Positions 27,351-35,258 of a DNA stretch of 64,000 nucleotides are shown here, one piece after another. The notes under the pieces were generated by a model that saw only the letters and a list, made by a program, of their open reading frames with translations, ran no database searches and had not been told where the DNA came from. Location of the stretch: the NCBI RefSeq assembly GCF_002557795.1, contig NZ_CP023777.1, forward strand, positions 372,001 to 436,000, read 5' to 3'. The translations under genes and the position numbers were made by a program. The stretch comes from Chitinophaga caeni. Its GTDB lineage: Bacteria > Bacteroidota > Bacteroidia > Chitinophagales > Chitinophagaceae. Position 1 is the stretch's first letter; each line of letters begins with the position of its first letter.

Positions 27351-28697
27351 ATGCAATCATACCTGATAAAGAATATATCCGTAGTCAACGAGAACAAAAC
27401 TACCGTACAAGACGTGCTACTGCGCAATGGCAGGATTGAGAAAATTGCGGGTCAAATCACGACCGAAGGGAACGTAACGGAAATCAACGGTGAAGGGAAA
27501 TACCTCTTACCCGGTGCGATCGACGACCAGGTGCACTTCCGCGAGCCGGGCCTCACCCACAAGGCCACCATTGCAACAGAAGCTCGTGCGGCAGTAGCTG
27601 GCGGAACAACCAGCTTCATGGAGATGCCCAATACCAAGCCGGCCGCTTTGACACAAGAATTGCTGGAAGATAAATATGTTATCGGCGCCAATACTTCTAT
27701 CGCGAACTACTCTTTCTTCATGGGTGTTTCTAACGACAATATCGAGGAAGTACTGAAAACCAATGCGAAAAAAGACCGCGTACCCGGTGTGAAGGTTTTC
27801 ATGGGATCTTCTACAGGCAATATGCTGGTTGACAACCTTCTTACCTTGGAAAACATCTTCGGGGAAAGCGAACTATTGATTGCAACGCATTGCGAGTCGG
27901 AACGCATTATCAAAAGCAACATGGAAGCTTTTATCAAGGAAAAAGGAGATCAACTTACCGCCGCGGATCACCCGCTTATCCGTAATGAAGAAGCTTGTTT
28001 CGAGTCCTCATTTTTGGCTGTACAATTAGCGAAAAAACACGATTCCCGTTTACATATCCTGCACATCTCCACTGAAAAAGAATTACAACTTTTCGGCAAC
28101 ATGATGCCCTTGGAACAAAAACGTATTACATCGGAAGTATGTGTACACCATTTACATTTTACAGCCGATGATTATGCACAATACGGCAACCTGATCAAGT
28201 GTAACCCGGCTATTAAAGCCGCGCACAACAAGGAGGCACTATGGAAAGCATTGTTAGACGACCGTTTGGATATCATCGCGACAGATCATGCGCCCCATAC
28301 ATGGGAAGAAAAGCAACAACCTTATTTACAAGCGCCATCAGGTGTGCCGCTCGTGCAGCATAGCGTCCTGTTAATGTTACAATATGTGAAAGAAGGCCGC
28401 ATTAGTATCGAGAAAGTCGTTGAAAAGATGAGCCACGCTCCCGCCAAATGTTTCCAGATCCGGGAACGCGGTTTCATACGGGAAGGTTATCATGCAGACT
28501 TGGTAATTGTTGACCTACAGGAAGGAACGACCGTAGAAAAATCGAATATTTATTACAAATGCGGATGGAGTCCGTTCGAAGGGCATACATTTCCGGCGAA
28601 AGTTACCCACACTTTTGTGAACGGTAATTTAGCATATGAAAACGGGCAATTCCATGATGAAGTGAAAGGGGAAAGGTTGTTATTTGATCGGGATTAA
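27351..28697 (+). CDS. pyrC: Dihydroorotase
   Basis: Closes the ring of carbamoyl-aspartate in pyrimidine synthesis. 448 residues from the ATG at 27351 (MQSYLIKNISVVNEN). Metal-site motifs are GAIDDQVHFREPG, with Gln in place of the usual first histidine of the HxH pair, then KVFMGSSTG (carboxylated-lysine region), HCESE, HILHIST and the ATDHAPHTWEEK aspartate segment. The Gln variant is, as far as I recall, common in this phylum. pyrD lies 23 kb away in the same window, so the pathway genes are scattered. Confidence 0.95.
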   Translation: MQSYLIKNISVVNENKTTVQDVLLRNGRIEKIAGQITTEGNVTEINGEGKYLLPGAIDDQVHFREPGLTHKATIATEARAAVAGGTTSFMEMPNTKPAALTQELLEDKYVIGANTSIANYSFFMGVSNDNIEEVLKTNAKKDRVPGVKVFMGSSTGNMLVDNLLTLENIFGESELLIATHCESERIIKSNMEAFIKEKGDQLTAADHPLIRNEEACFESSFLAVQLAKKHDSRLHILHISTEKELQLFGNMMPLEQKRITSEVCVHHLHFTADDYAQYGNLIKCNPAIKAAHNKEALWKALLDDRLDIIATDHAPHTWEEKQQPYLQAPSGVPLVQHSVLLMLQYVKEGRISIEKVVEKMSHAPAKCFQIRERGFIREGYHADLVIVDLQEGTTVEKSNIYYKCGWSPFEGHTFPAKVTHTFVNGNLAYENGQFHDEVKGERLLFDRD

Positions 28698-28716
28698 GAA
28701 TTTACCTTTTATATGG

Positions 28717-28746
28717 AACGCCTGCGAACCCGCGGGCGTTTTTTTA
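28717..28746 (+). terminator. Terminator of pyrC
   Basis: AACGCC-GCG pairs with CGC-GGCGTT around AACC (28717-28740), followed by TTTTTT. Confidence 0.85.
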
Positions 28747-28870
28747 TTAGATAAACCAGGGAGCAACCACCCAAGTTCTTGAACGATTCGACAAACTCCG
28801 CCGGCGTATAAACCGGCAATGACGAGATGGATTCTTTATGTAAAGCTTTATCTCGATTTATAAAATAATC

Positions 28871-29190
28871 ATTATTGTCCGGCTAAATTTTCAATAAAAA
28901 AATCATCATTCCCCTCAAAAGTTCGAATCAATGTCCACCTGCTCATTTCTTGTACTTTTTTGCATGCCAAAAAAAGTATCAAAAAAGGGCACAAATTGGC
29001 CGTCACGGCCACCAATTTGATCGCTCGATCTAGCATATCTACTACTGTATGGCTTCGCTATCAACGGTGCGAAGTTCCACGGTTCTCTTGGGGGCGCTAC
29101 CACGGATTTTGAATATATCATCCTTCGCCTATATCCTTGACCTGGTAAGGAATTCAAGTAAATTCAAAGCAATATTAGCCGGACAACAAT
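28871..29190 (-). mobile_element. MITE-like element, copy 2 (inverted relative to copies 1 and 3)
   Basis: A 320-bp element with ends ATTATTGTCCGGCTAAAT and, at the right, the complement of ATTGTTGTCCGGCTAATATT. Flanks are ATAAAATAATC (28860-28870) and TTAAAATAATC (29191-29201), an 11-bp duplication with one mismatch. The internal CAAATTGG/CCAATTTG region and the TACTTTTTT/AAAAAAGTA hairpin are kept. An 80-codon frame on the minus strand (28915-29157) parallels the one in copy 1. Confidence 0.82.
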
Positions 29191-29389
29191 TTAAAATAAT
29201 CAATTCCATGATGAATAGCAGCATAATATTGCAGTACATCTTCGATATCTTTAATCTTAGCATGCAATGCATGTAGAGTTACTTCATAATTTAAAAGTTT
29301 CGCCCAACTTTTATGGATAATCCCGTTAACTGCATCTCTAATACCACAACCTTGAATTATTTGTGTAATTTCAAACAAAACCTACATGC

Positions 29390-30718
29390 ATGGAATTGGA
29401 TAAAACCACGTATCAAGACCTATCTATATTCAACCGGGAAGAGGAGTTTTCATTATTTCATAAACTTGATTTCGCGACTACGGCGGGAGGCAGGGAGTAC
29501 TTGCGAACGTTATTCAGTCGCCCGCTAAACAATATACAAGCGATACAGCAGCGGCAAGAGATGTTGCGGTTTATCAACGAGCGGAATACGGCTTGGCCCG
29601 CGACGATCTCCAATGGCACCATTGTCGTGATCCAGAACTACCTTGAAGCCGTTATACAGCCAATTTCAGATGCCAGGGGACTTGGCTCCTACGTATCGGC
29701 ATTCATGATGCGTACTTTCTATGCACCGGATTTTGGTTTTATCAAGTTTTCGTTTAAGCAGTTGGTAGCCTTATTAAAGGGATTTCATGAATTTATTGAT
29801 ATATATTATACACCTGATGCCCCCGTTATATTGAGAACTTTAATGGAACGGGTGCAAAAATTATTACGGCAAGATGAGTTCGATAAGATACTGGCCGTCG
29901 ATGCCCGTAACGGGCTGAATTTCGTAAATATTTTACAGTTCGATCACTTCGTCAGGAAAAAGCATAAAAATGTTTTATGGGAATTGTTGGAATTATATAC
30001 CCAACTGGATGCTTATTACAGCATGGCGAAAGCTATTCAACATTTCAACTTGCAGTTCCCCGTCATCGTTGATAGCGCCACCCCGAAGATTGATATCAGG
30101 CAATTATACCATATCATTTTACCCCAGCCCGTTTCATATGATATCACCCTTGACCCGGAGCAGCGTTTTTTATTCCTTACCGGGGCTAATATGGCAGGAA
30201 AAACAACTTTTATCAAGGCCGTGGGCGTAGCCGTATTTTTAGCACATATCGGGATGGGCGTACCTGCCCGAAGTATGGAAGTAAGTTTCTTTGACGGCAT
30301 CTTGAGTAACATACAAGTCCAGGATAATATCTTCAAGGGAGAAAGTTACTTTTTCAACGAAGTGCAGCGTATTAAAAATACGGTTATCAAGATAAGTGAC
30401 GGAAAAAAATGGCTCATCCTGATTGATGAAATGTTTAAAGGCACCAATATGGAAGACGCTAAAAACTGCTCGCTGGCGGTTATCCGCGGGTTGATCAAAA
30501 ATTCTACATGCCTTTATATACTTTCTACACATTTGTATGAAATCGCGGAAGAATTAAAAGATGAAAAGAAAATTATCTTTAAATATTTTGAATCCGAAGT
30601 TCTTAATGATACGATGAGATTTACATATCAATTAAAAGACGGCATCGCCAAGGAAAAACTGGGTTACTTAATATTGAAAAGAGAAAAAGTCCTTGAGCTA
30701 CTGGATGCGATGAAATAG
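29390..30718 (+). CDS. MutS-family ATPase lacking mismatch-recognition domains
   Basis: The 442-residue protein contains only the lever/core and ATPase parts of MutS (domains III and V). FATTAGGREYLRTLFSRPLN is the core signature, Walker A is GANMAGKTT (265-273), and Walker B is ILIDEMFKGTN near 345, followed by STHLYEIAEEL. The mismatch-binding domain I and the MutS2 Smr nuclease domain are both absent. Related short proteins are common in Bacteroidota with no known function. The ATG at 29390 fits the family start. A terminator follows. Confidence 0.85.
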   Translation: MELDKTTYQDLSIFNREEEFSLFHKLDFATTAGGREYLRTLFSRPLNNIQAIQQRQEMLRFINERNTAWPATISNGTIVVIQNYLEAVIQPISDARGLGSYVSAFMMRTFYAPDFGFIKFSFKQLVALLKGFHEFIDIYYTPDAPVILRTLMERVQKLLRQDEFDKILAVDARNGLNFVNILQFDHFVRKKHKNVLWELLELYTQLDAYYSMAKAIQHFNLQFPVIVDSATPKIDIRQLYHIILPQPVSYDITLDPEQRFLFLTGANMAGKTTFIKAVGVAVFLAHIGMGVPARSMEVSFFDGILSNIQVQDNIFKGESYFFNEVQRIKNTVIKISDGKKWLILIDEMFKGTNMEDAKNCSLAVIRGLIKNSTCLYILSTHLYEIAEELKDEKKIIFKYFESEVLNDTMRFTYQLKDGIAKEKLGYLILKREKVLELLDAMK

Positions 30719-30738
30719 GTATTCTACAATATAACTTG

Positions 30739-30782
30739 AAAGGCTACACGAAAATAAGTAATTTTCATCGTAGCCTTTTTCT
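30739..30782 (+). terminator. Terminator after the MutS-like gene
   Basis: AAAGGCTAC pairs with GTAGCCTTT, extended inside by CGAAAAT/ATTTTCA, followed by TTTTTC. Confidence 0.85.
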
Positions 30783-30825
30783 ATTGAACAGAATCCGTTA
30801 TTTTTACTTTATTAAATGTTAACCC

Positions 30826-32397
30826 ATGTTTGTTAAAACCTTTGGAAGTGCCATCCAAGGCATTGATGCGCTCACTATTACCATTGAAGTCAGCGTAGAG
30901 AAACACGGCGTAAAATTTTACCTCGTAGGTTTGCCGGATAATGCCGTTAAAGAAAGCCAGCAAAGAATCGAAACCGCGATCAAGCATATCGGTTTTAAAA
31001 TGCCGAGGTTCAGGCTTGTAGTCAACATGGCCCCGGCTGATATTAAAAAGGCAGGCGCCGCATATGATTTACCGATAGCCGTAGGTATCATAATTGCCAG
31101 CGAACAATCTCCTTGCCAACTGGATCTTAGCAAATTTATGATGATGGGCGAACTATCGCTCGATGGCACGATACAACCCATCAAAGGCGCTTTACCAATG
31201 GCTATGCAGGCGAAAGAAGAAGGATTTGAAGGTTTAATCGTGCCTGCACAGAATGCAAGGGAAGCCGCCTTAGTGGAAGGCTTTTCTATCTACGGTGTCA
31301 CCCATTTACAACAGGTTATAGATTTTCTTGCCAATCCTGCAACGCTGCATGCAATGCCGGCCATCCAATTAGAAGATCATCTATTCCAGGGTGTGACGGA
31401 TATTAATAATGATTTTAATGAAGTAAAGGGCCAACAACAAATTAAAAGGGCGATGGAAATCGCGGCAGCCGGGGGACATAATATCATTTTGATCGGGCCG
31501 CCCGGCGCCGGAAAAACGATGTTAGCGAAGCGCTTTCCCAGTATTTTACCCCCTTTTACTTTATGGGAAGCATTGGAAACGACCAAAATTCATTCCGTGG
31601 CCGGGAAATTACAGAAGGAATCAGGATTATTAACCCGGCGCCCGTTCCGTTCTCCCCATCATTCTATCAGCGATGCTGCACTAGTTGGCGGCGGCAGCTT
31701 ACCACAACCCGGCGAAATATCCTTGGCACATAACGGGGTACTTTTCCTGGATGAATTACCCGAGTTTAAAAGAAGTGTTCTAGAAGTAATGCGGCAACCG
31801 ATGGAAGAACGGAAAGTAACAATTTCCAGGGCCAAGTCGGCCGTGGATTTCCCAGCTAATTTTATGTTGATCGCTTCGATGAACCCTTGTCCTTGCGGAT
31901 ATTATAATCATCCGCAGAGAAGCTGCTCCTGCCCGCCCGGAGTAGTTGCGAAATATCTCAACAAGATTTCGGGGCCATTACTGGACAGGATTGATCTGCA
32001 TATAGAAGTAACCCCGGTGAATTTATCGGCCTTGGTGGAGCATGGCGCCGAAGAAGAAAAAAGCGACAACATCCGCAGGCGGGTTGTGAATGCCAGGAAT
32101 TTACAAGGAAACCGTTATAAAGATACGCCGGGTGTTCATTGCAATGCTCAGGTAAACGGAAGATTGTTAAATGAGCATTGCCGTTTATCTGGATCCAGCA
32201 CGGTATTGTTAAGGAATGCCATGGAGAAATTACAACTTTCGGCACGGGCATTTGACCGGATTTTGAAAGTGAGCCGTACGATCGCGGACCTGGAACAATC
32301 ACGGGATATTGAAACGCATCATCTAGCGGAAGCGATCCAGTATAGATCGCTGGATCGGGAAAACTGGGGTCGCGGATTTCGGGATGCGGCACCGTGA
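30826..32397 (+). CDS. comM: YifB/ComM-family Mg-chelatase-like AAA+ ATPase
   Basis: ComM proteins help branch migration of incoming DNA during natural transformation. The 523-residue protein has the N-terminal Lon-like fold (FGSAIQGIDALTITIEVSVE, GLPDNAVKESQQRI), the Walker A GPPGAGKTML near 220, the LFLDELPEF Walker B, and the zinc-like CPCGYYNHPQRSCSCPPG segment. The C-terminal lid ends with YRSLDR. It is monocistronic; no other competence genes are in the window. Homologues are widespread and also kept by species not known to be competent. Confidence 0.93.
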   Translation: MFVKTFGSAIQGIDALTITIEVSVEKHGVKFYLVGLPDNAVKESQQRIETAIKHIGFKMPRFRLVVNMAPADIKKAGAAYDLPIAVGIIIASEQSPCQLDLSKFMMMGELSLDGTIQPIKGALPMAMQAKEEGFEGLIVPAQNAREAALVEGFSIYGVTHLQQVIDFLANPATLHAMPAIQLEDHLFQGVTDINNDFNEVKGQQQIKRAMEIAAAGGHNIILIGPPGAGKTMLAKRFPSILPPFTLWEALETTKIHSVAGKLQKESGLLTRRPFRSPHHSISDAALVGGGSLPQPGEISLAHNGVLFLDELPEFKRSVLEVMRQPMEERKVTISRAKSAVDFPANFMLIASMNPCPCGYYNHPQRSCSCPPGVVAKYLNKISGPLLDRIDLHIEVTPVNLSALVEHGAEEEKSDNIRRRVVNARNLQGNRYKDTPGVHCNAQVNGRLLNEHCRLSGSSTVLLRNAMEKLQLSARAFDRILKVSRTIADLEQSRDIETHHLAEAIQYRSLDRENWGRGFRDAAP

Positions 32398-32519
32398 TCG
32401 GTTCACGGATTTTTAGGGATTAAGGGATTGCACGGATTCTTCTTATTTTGCTTTTTGTGTTTTGCTTTTTGTGTTTTAGATTTTTTACTTTTTTAGCTTT
32501 TAGCTATTGGTATTTTATC
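32398..32519. repeat. Low-complexity spacer: CACGGATT and TTTTGTGTTTTGC units
   Basis: After comM come GGATT motifs (GGATTTTTAGGGATTAAGGGATT, split over 32408-32429) and then TTTTTGTGTTTTGC repeats. The style matches the spacer at 3618-3715. Nothing else is visible before MITE copy 3. Confidence 0.5.
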
Positions 32520-32837
32520 ATTGTTGTCCGAGTAAAAATGCTTTAAAGTTACTTGAATTCCTTACCTGTTCAAGGATATAAGCGAAGGATGATACATTCA
32601 CCCACCGCCAAGAGAACCGTCGAACTTCGCACCGTTGATAGCGAAGGGTAGCTTGGCCATACAGTAGTAGAAAGGCCAGATCGAGCGATCAAATTGGTGG
32701 CCGTAATGGCCAATTTGTGCCCTTTTTTCGTGCTTTTTTGGGTAAACAAAAAAGTACAAGAAACGAGCAGATGAACATTGAATCGAACAATTGAGGGATC
32801 AAATTGCTCCCCGGTTAAAATTTAGTCGGACAATAAT
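32520..32837 (+). mobile_element. MITE-like element, copy 3
   Basis: A 318-bp element in the same orientation as copy 1. It is flanked by a perfect 11-bp direct repeat, GGTATTTTATC at 32509-32519 and 32838-32848, the clearest target-site duplication of the three. The ends read ATTGTTGTCCGAGTAAAA and the complement of ATTATTGTCCGACTAAAT. The internal CAAATTGG/CCAATTTG dyad and a TTTTTT/AAAAAA hairpin are present. The small frame seen in the other two copies is interrupted here. Confidence 0.88.
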
Positions 32838-32884
32838 GGTATTTTATCTATTAGTTATTAGCAATCAGTTTTAGATTTTTATTT

Positions 32885-35023
32885 TTACGAGGTTAGGGCG
32901 TGTTCTTCGTGTTTGGCGTATTGCTCGCTGAGTTTGCGTTGGATCTCGGAAGGAACATTGCCGTATTCAGAGAAGTTGGCTTGTATCTTTACCCTTCCTT
33001 GGCTTACATTTCTCAGGCTTGCGTATAAATCATCTAATTCTGCTTGGGGTACTTTCGCTTTAATAATTTGAAGGGCATTAACATTATCCATCCCCATGAT
33101 GATGGCCCTGTGACTTTGTATTTCACCCATTACATCACCCATAGATTCGTTGGGTACGGTGGCTTCCATATCAAATATCGGTTCCAGCAACTGTGGGGCC
33201 GCTTCATGGAATGCGTTTCTGAAAGCCATCATTCCAGCAATTTTAAATGATATATCATTGCTGTCAACCGGGTGCATTTTACCGTCATAAACACTAACCC
33301 TGATATCCCGAACGTAGGAACCTGTTAATGGACCTTCTTGCATTTTCTCCATAACACCTTTCAGGATAGAGGGCAAAAACCTGGCATCGATGGCCCCACC
33401 CACGATACAATTGTTGAAAATCAACTTTCCGCCCCAATTCAAATCTATTTCTTCCGAATCACGCACCGGGTAATCTTTTAAGGCAGGCATACCTTCGTAA
33501 TAAGGTTCGATCTTCATATATACCTCTGCGAATTGTCCTGCGCCACCGGATTGTTTCTTATGCCGGTAATTAGCCATCGCTTGTTTTTGGATGGTTTCCC
33601 GGTATGGAATTTTGGCGGGTACCAATTCAACTTCCATCCCGTAAATATTTGCTAGTCGCCATTTGGTAACGGCTAGGTGTAATTCCCCCTGGGCATGTAA
33701 GATTACTTGTTTCAATTCACGGTTATATTCTATTTCCAAGGTGGGGTCTTCCATATGAATTTCGGCTAATACTTCCCCTAGCTTTTCTTCATCAGATTTT
33801 TTTTTTGCAATAATGGCAGCCCGTACTTTGGGCGAAGGAAATTCAATTGCGGCGACTTGTAGTGGAAATTGCTTCGACGCGAGGGTATGGTTCACCAAGG
33901 TATTCTTTAACTTGAGCGTGCACCCGATATCCCCGGCTTTTAAACGATCCACTGCTTGTCGATTTTTACCGTCCGCGATAAACAGTTGATTGATTCTTTC
34001 CACCGTATCACCTTTGTCATTCGTGAGTTCATCCCCCACCTTTACTTCTCCGGAAAGCACTTTAAAGAAGTTCAATTTACCGATATGTGGTTCCAATAAC
34101 GTTTTATAAACGAATAAACAGGTAGGTCCCGCGATGTTGCAGGGGATATCTTCTCCATTGTCCGACTTCTCCGGGGGCATTTCAATAGCAGAAGGCGCAA
34201 CATTGTCAATAAATCCCATCAAGCGGCCACTACCCATATTATTTTTAGCATCCACACAAAAAACCGGGAAGACTTCATGTTTCATCATCCCGATTTTCAA
34301 TCCTTTCCGAAGCTCATCTTCATCCAGGTTTCCTTTTTCAAAGTATAGCTCCATCAATTCATCATCATTCTCTGCCGCCTTTTCTACCAATTCATTATGC
34401 AATTGTTTGGCTCTCTCCATTTCGGCATCCGGGATGGGGAGTTTCTGCGGCTTACCGCCGTCATCCGGGAATTGATACATTACCATTTTTAGCAAATCAA
34501 TTATTGAATTGAATCCGGGCCCCGCGTTTACCGGGTACTGCATTAGGGTAACAGCTTTCCCAAAGAACGCGGAAGCCTCATCCAATGTAGCTTGGAAATT
34601 AGCCTGTTCCGTATCCAATTGATTAATTGCCAAGATGGTCGGTTTTTTATATTTATCCACATAATCCCATAACTGCATTGTTCCGACCTCAACCCCATAT
34701 TGGGAATTTAATACTATAAGCGCAGTATCGCACACGCGGATAGCCGCTACTACTTCCCCGATAAAATCCTCCAAACCCGGCGTATCGATAATATTGATTT
34801 TATAGTCCCTCCATTCAGTATGCATATTAGTTGCGTAAACGGAACTCCCGCGCTCCTGCTCAATTTCGTGGTAATCAGAAACGGTATTTCCTTCCTCCAC
34901 GCGACCTCTCTTGTTAATAATTCCGGCTTCGAATAACATCGTTTCAGCCAAGGTTGTTTTACCACTTTTAGCAGCGCCGATTAGCACCAAGTTCTTGATG
35001 TGTTTTTCATCGTAGAGTTTCAT
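32885..35023 (-). CDS. fusA2: Elongation factor G paralogue with altered GTPase motifs
   Basis: A 712-residue full-length EF-G-like protein with all five domains, so it should bind the ribosome. Several GTPase residues differ from canonical EF-G: G1 reads GAAKSGKTT, switch I has RGSSV in place of RGITI, the catalytic histidine of DTPGH is Leu (DTPGLEDF, Leu84), and G4 is NQLD, not NKxD. Bacteroides has a comparable paralogue, EF-G2, reported to support translocation without GTP hydrolysis under starvation. I infer this gene is of that type. It is monocistronic; upstream, a TTGTCA/TGACAA dyad lies in the divergent gap. Confidence 0.85.
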   Translation of the reverse strand: MKLYDEKHIKNLVLIGAAKSGKTTLAETMLFEAGIINKRGRVEEGNTVSDYHEIEQERGSSVYATNMHTEWRDYKINIIDTPGLEDFIGEVVAAIRVCDTALIVLNSQYGVEVGTMQLWDYVDKYKKPTILAINQLDTEQANFQATLDEASAFFGKAVTLMQYPVNAGPGFNSIIDLLKMVMYQFPDDGGKPQKLPIPDAEMERAKQLHNELVEKAAENDDELMELYFEKGNLDEDELRKGLKIGMMKHEVFPVFCVDAKNNMGSGRLMGFIDNVAPSAIEMPPEKSDNGEDIPCNIAGPTCLFVYKTLLEPHIGKLNFFKVLSGEVKVGDELTNDKGDTVERINQLFIADGKNRQAVDRLKAGDIGCTLKLKNTLVNHTLASKQFPLQVAAIEFPSPKVRAAIIAKKKSDEEKLGEVLAEIHMEDPTLEIEYNRELKQVILHAQGELHLAVTKWRLANIYGMEVELVPAKIPYRETIQKQAMANYRHKKQSGGAGQFAEVYMKIEPYYEGMPALKDYPVRDSEEIDLNWGGKLIFNNCIVGGAIDARFLPSILKGVMEKMQEGPLTGSYVRDIRVSVYDGKMHPVDSNDISFKIAGMMAFRNAFHEAAPQLLEPIFDMEATVPNESMGDVMGEIQSHRAIIMGMDNVNALQIIKAKVPQAELDDLYASLRNVSQGRVKIQANFSEYGNVPSEIQRKLSEQYAKHEEHALTS

Positions 35024-35200
35024 ACCCAGGAATTTATTTCGTCGCCCTTAAAATGAAGGATTATGTAGGGTTGTACCGTGAAACCGAGAAAGAAAACCGC
35101 TTTGTTTTGGAAGTACCAAGCTCGAAAAAGAAAACCAATCAAAAAATACCGGGAGACGAAGCTTCTATTAAATTAAGAAATTTCACTGAATTTAAACTTA

Positions 35201-35220
35201 TTGTCATATTGATGTGACAA
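35201..35220. promoter_or_regulatory. Dyad TTGTCA-N8-TGACAA between EF-G paralogue and ABC exporter
   Basis: Six-base arms with 8-base spacing in the divergent intergenic region, about 25 bases upstream of the exporter's -7 box. It resembles a dimeric-regulator site. Which gene it would control is open. Confidence 0.3.
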
Positions 35221-35244
35221 CTTCTATTGCTTGGAATTTCTAAC

Positions 35245-35252
35245 TAATTTTG
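35245..35252 (+). promoter_or_regulatory. -7 element TAATTTTG of the ABC exporter gene
   Basis: A perfect TAnnTTTG box ends 6 bases before the ATG at 35259. This supports that start over one 9 bases upstream, which overlaps the box. Confidence 0.5.
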
Positions 35253-35258
35253 CAAGCT

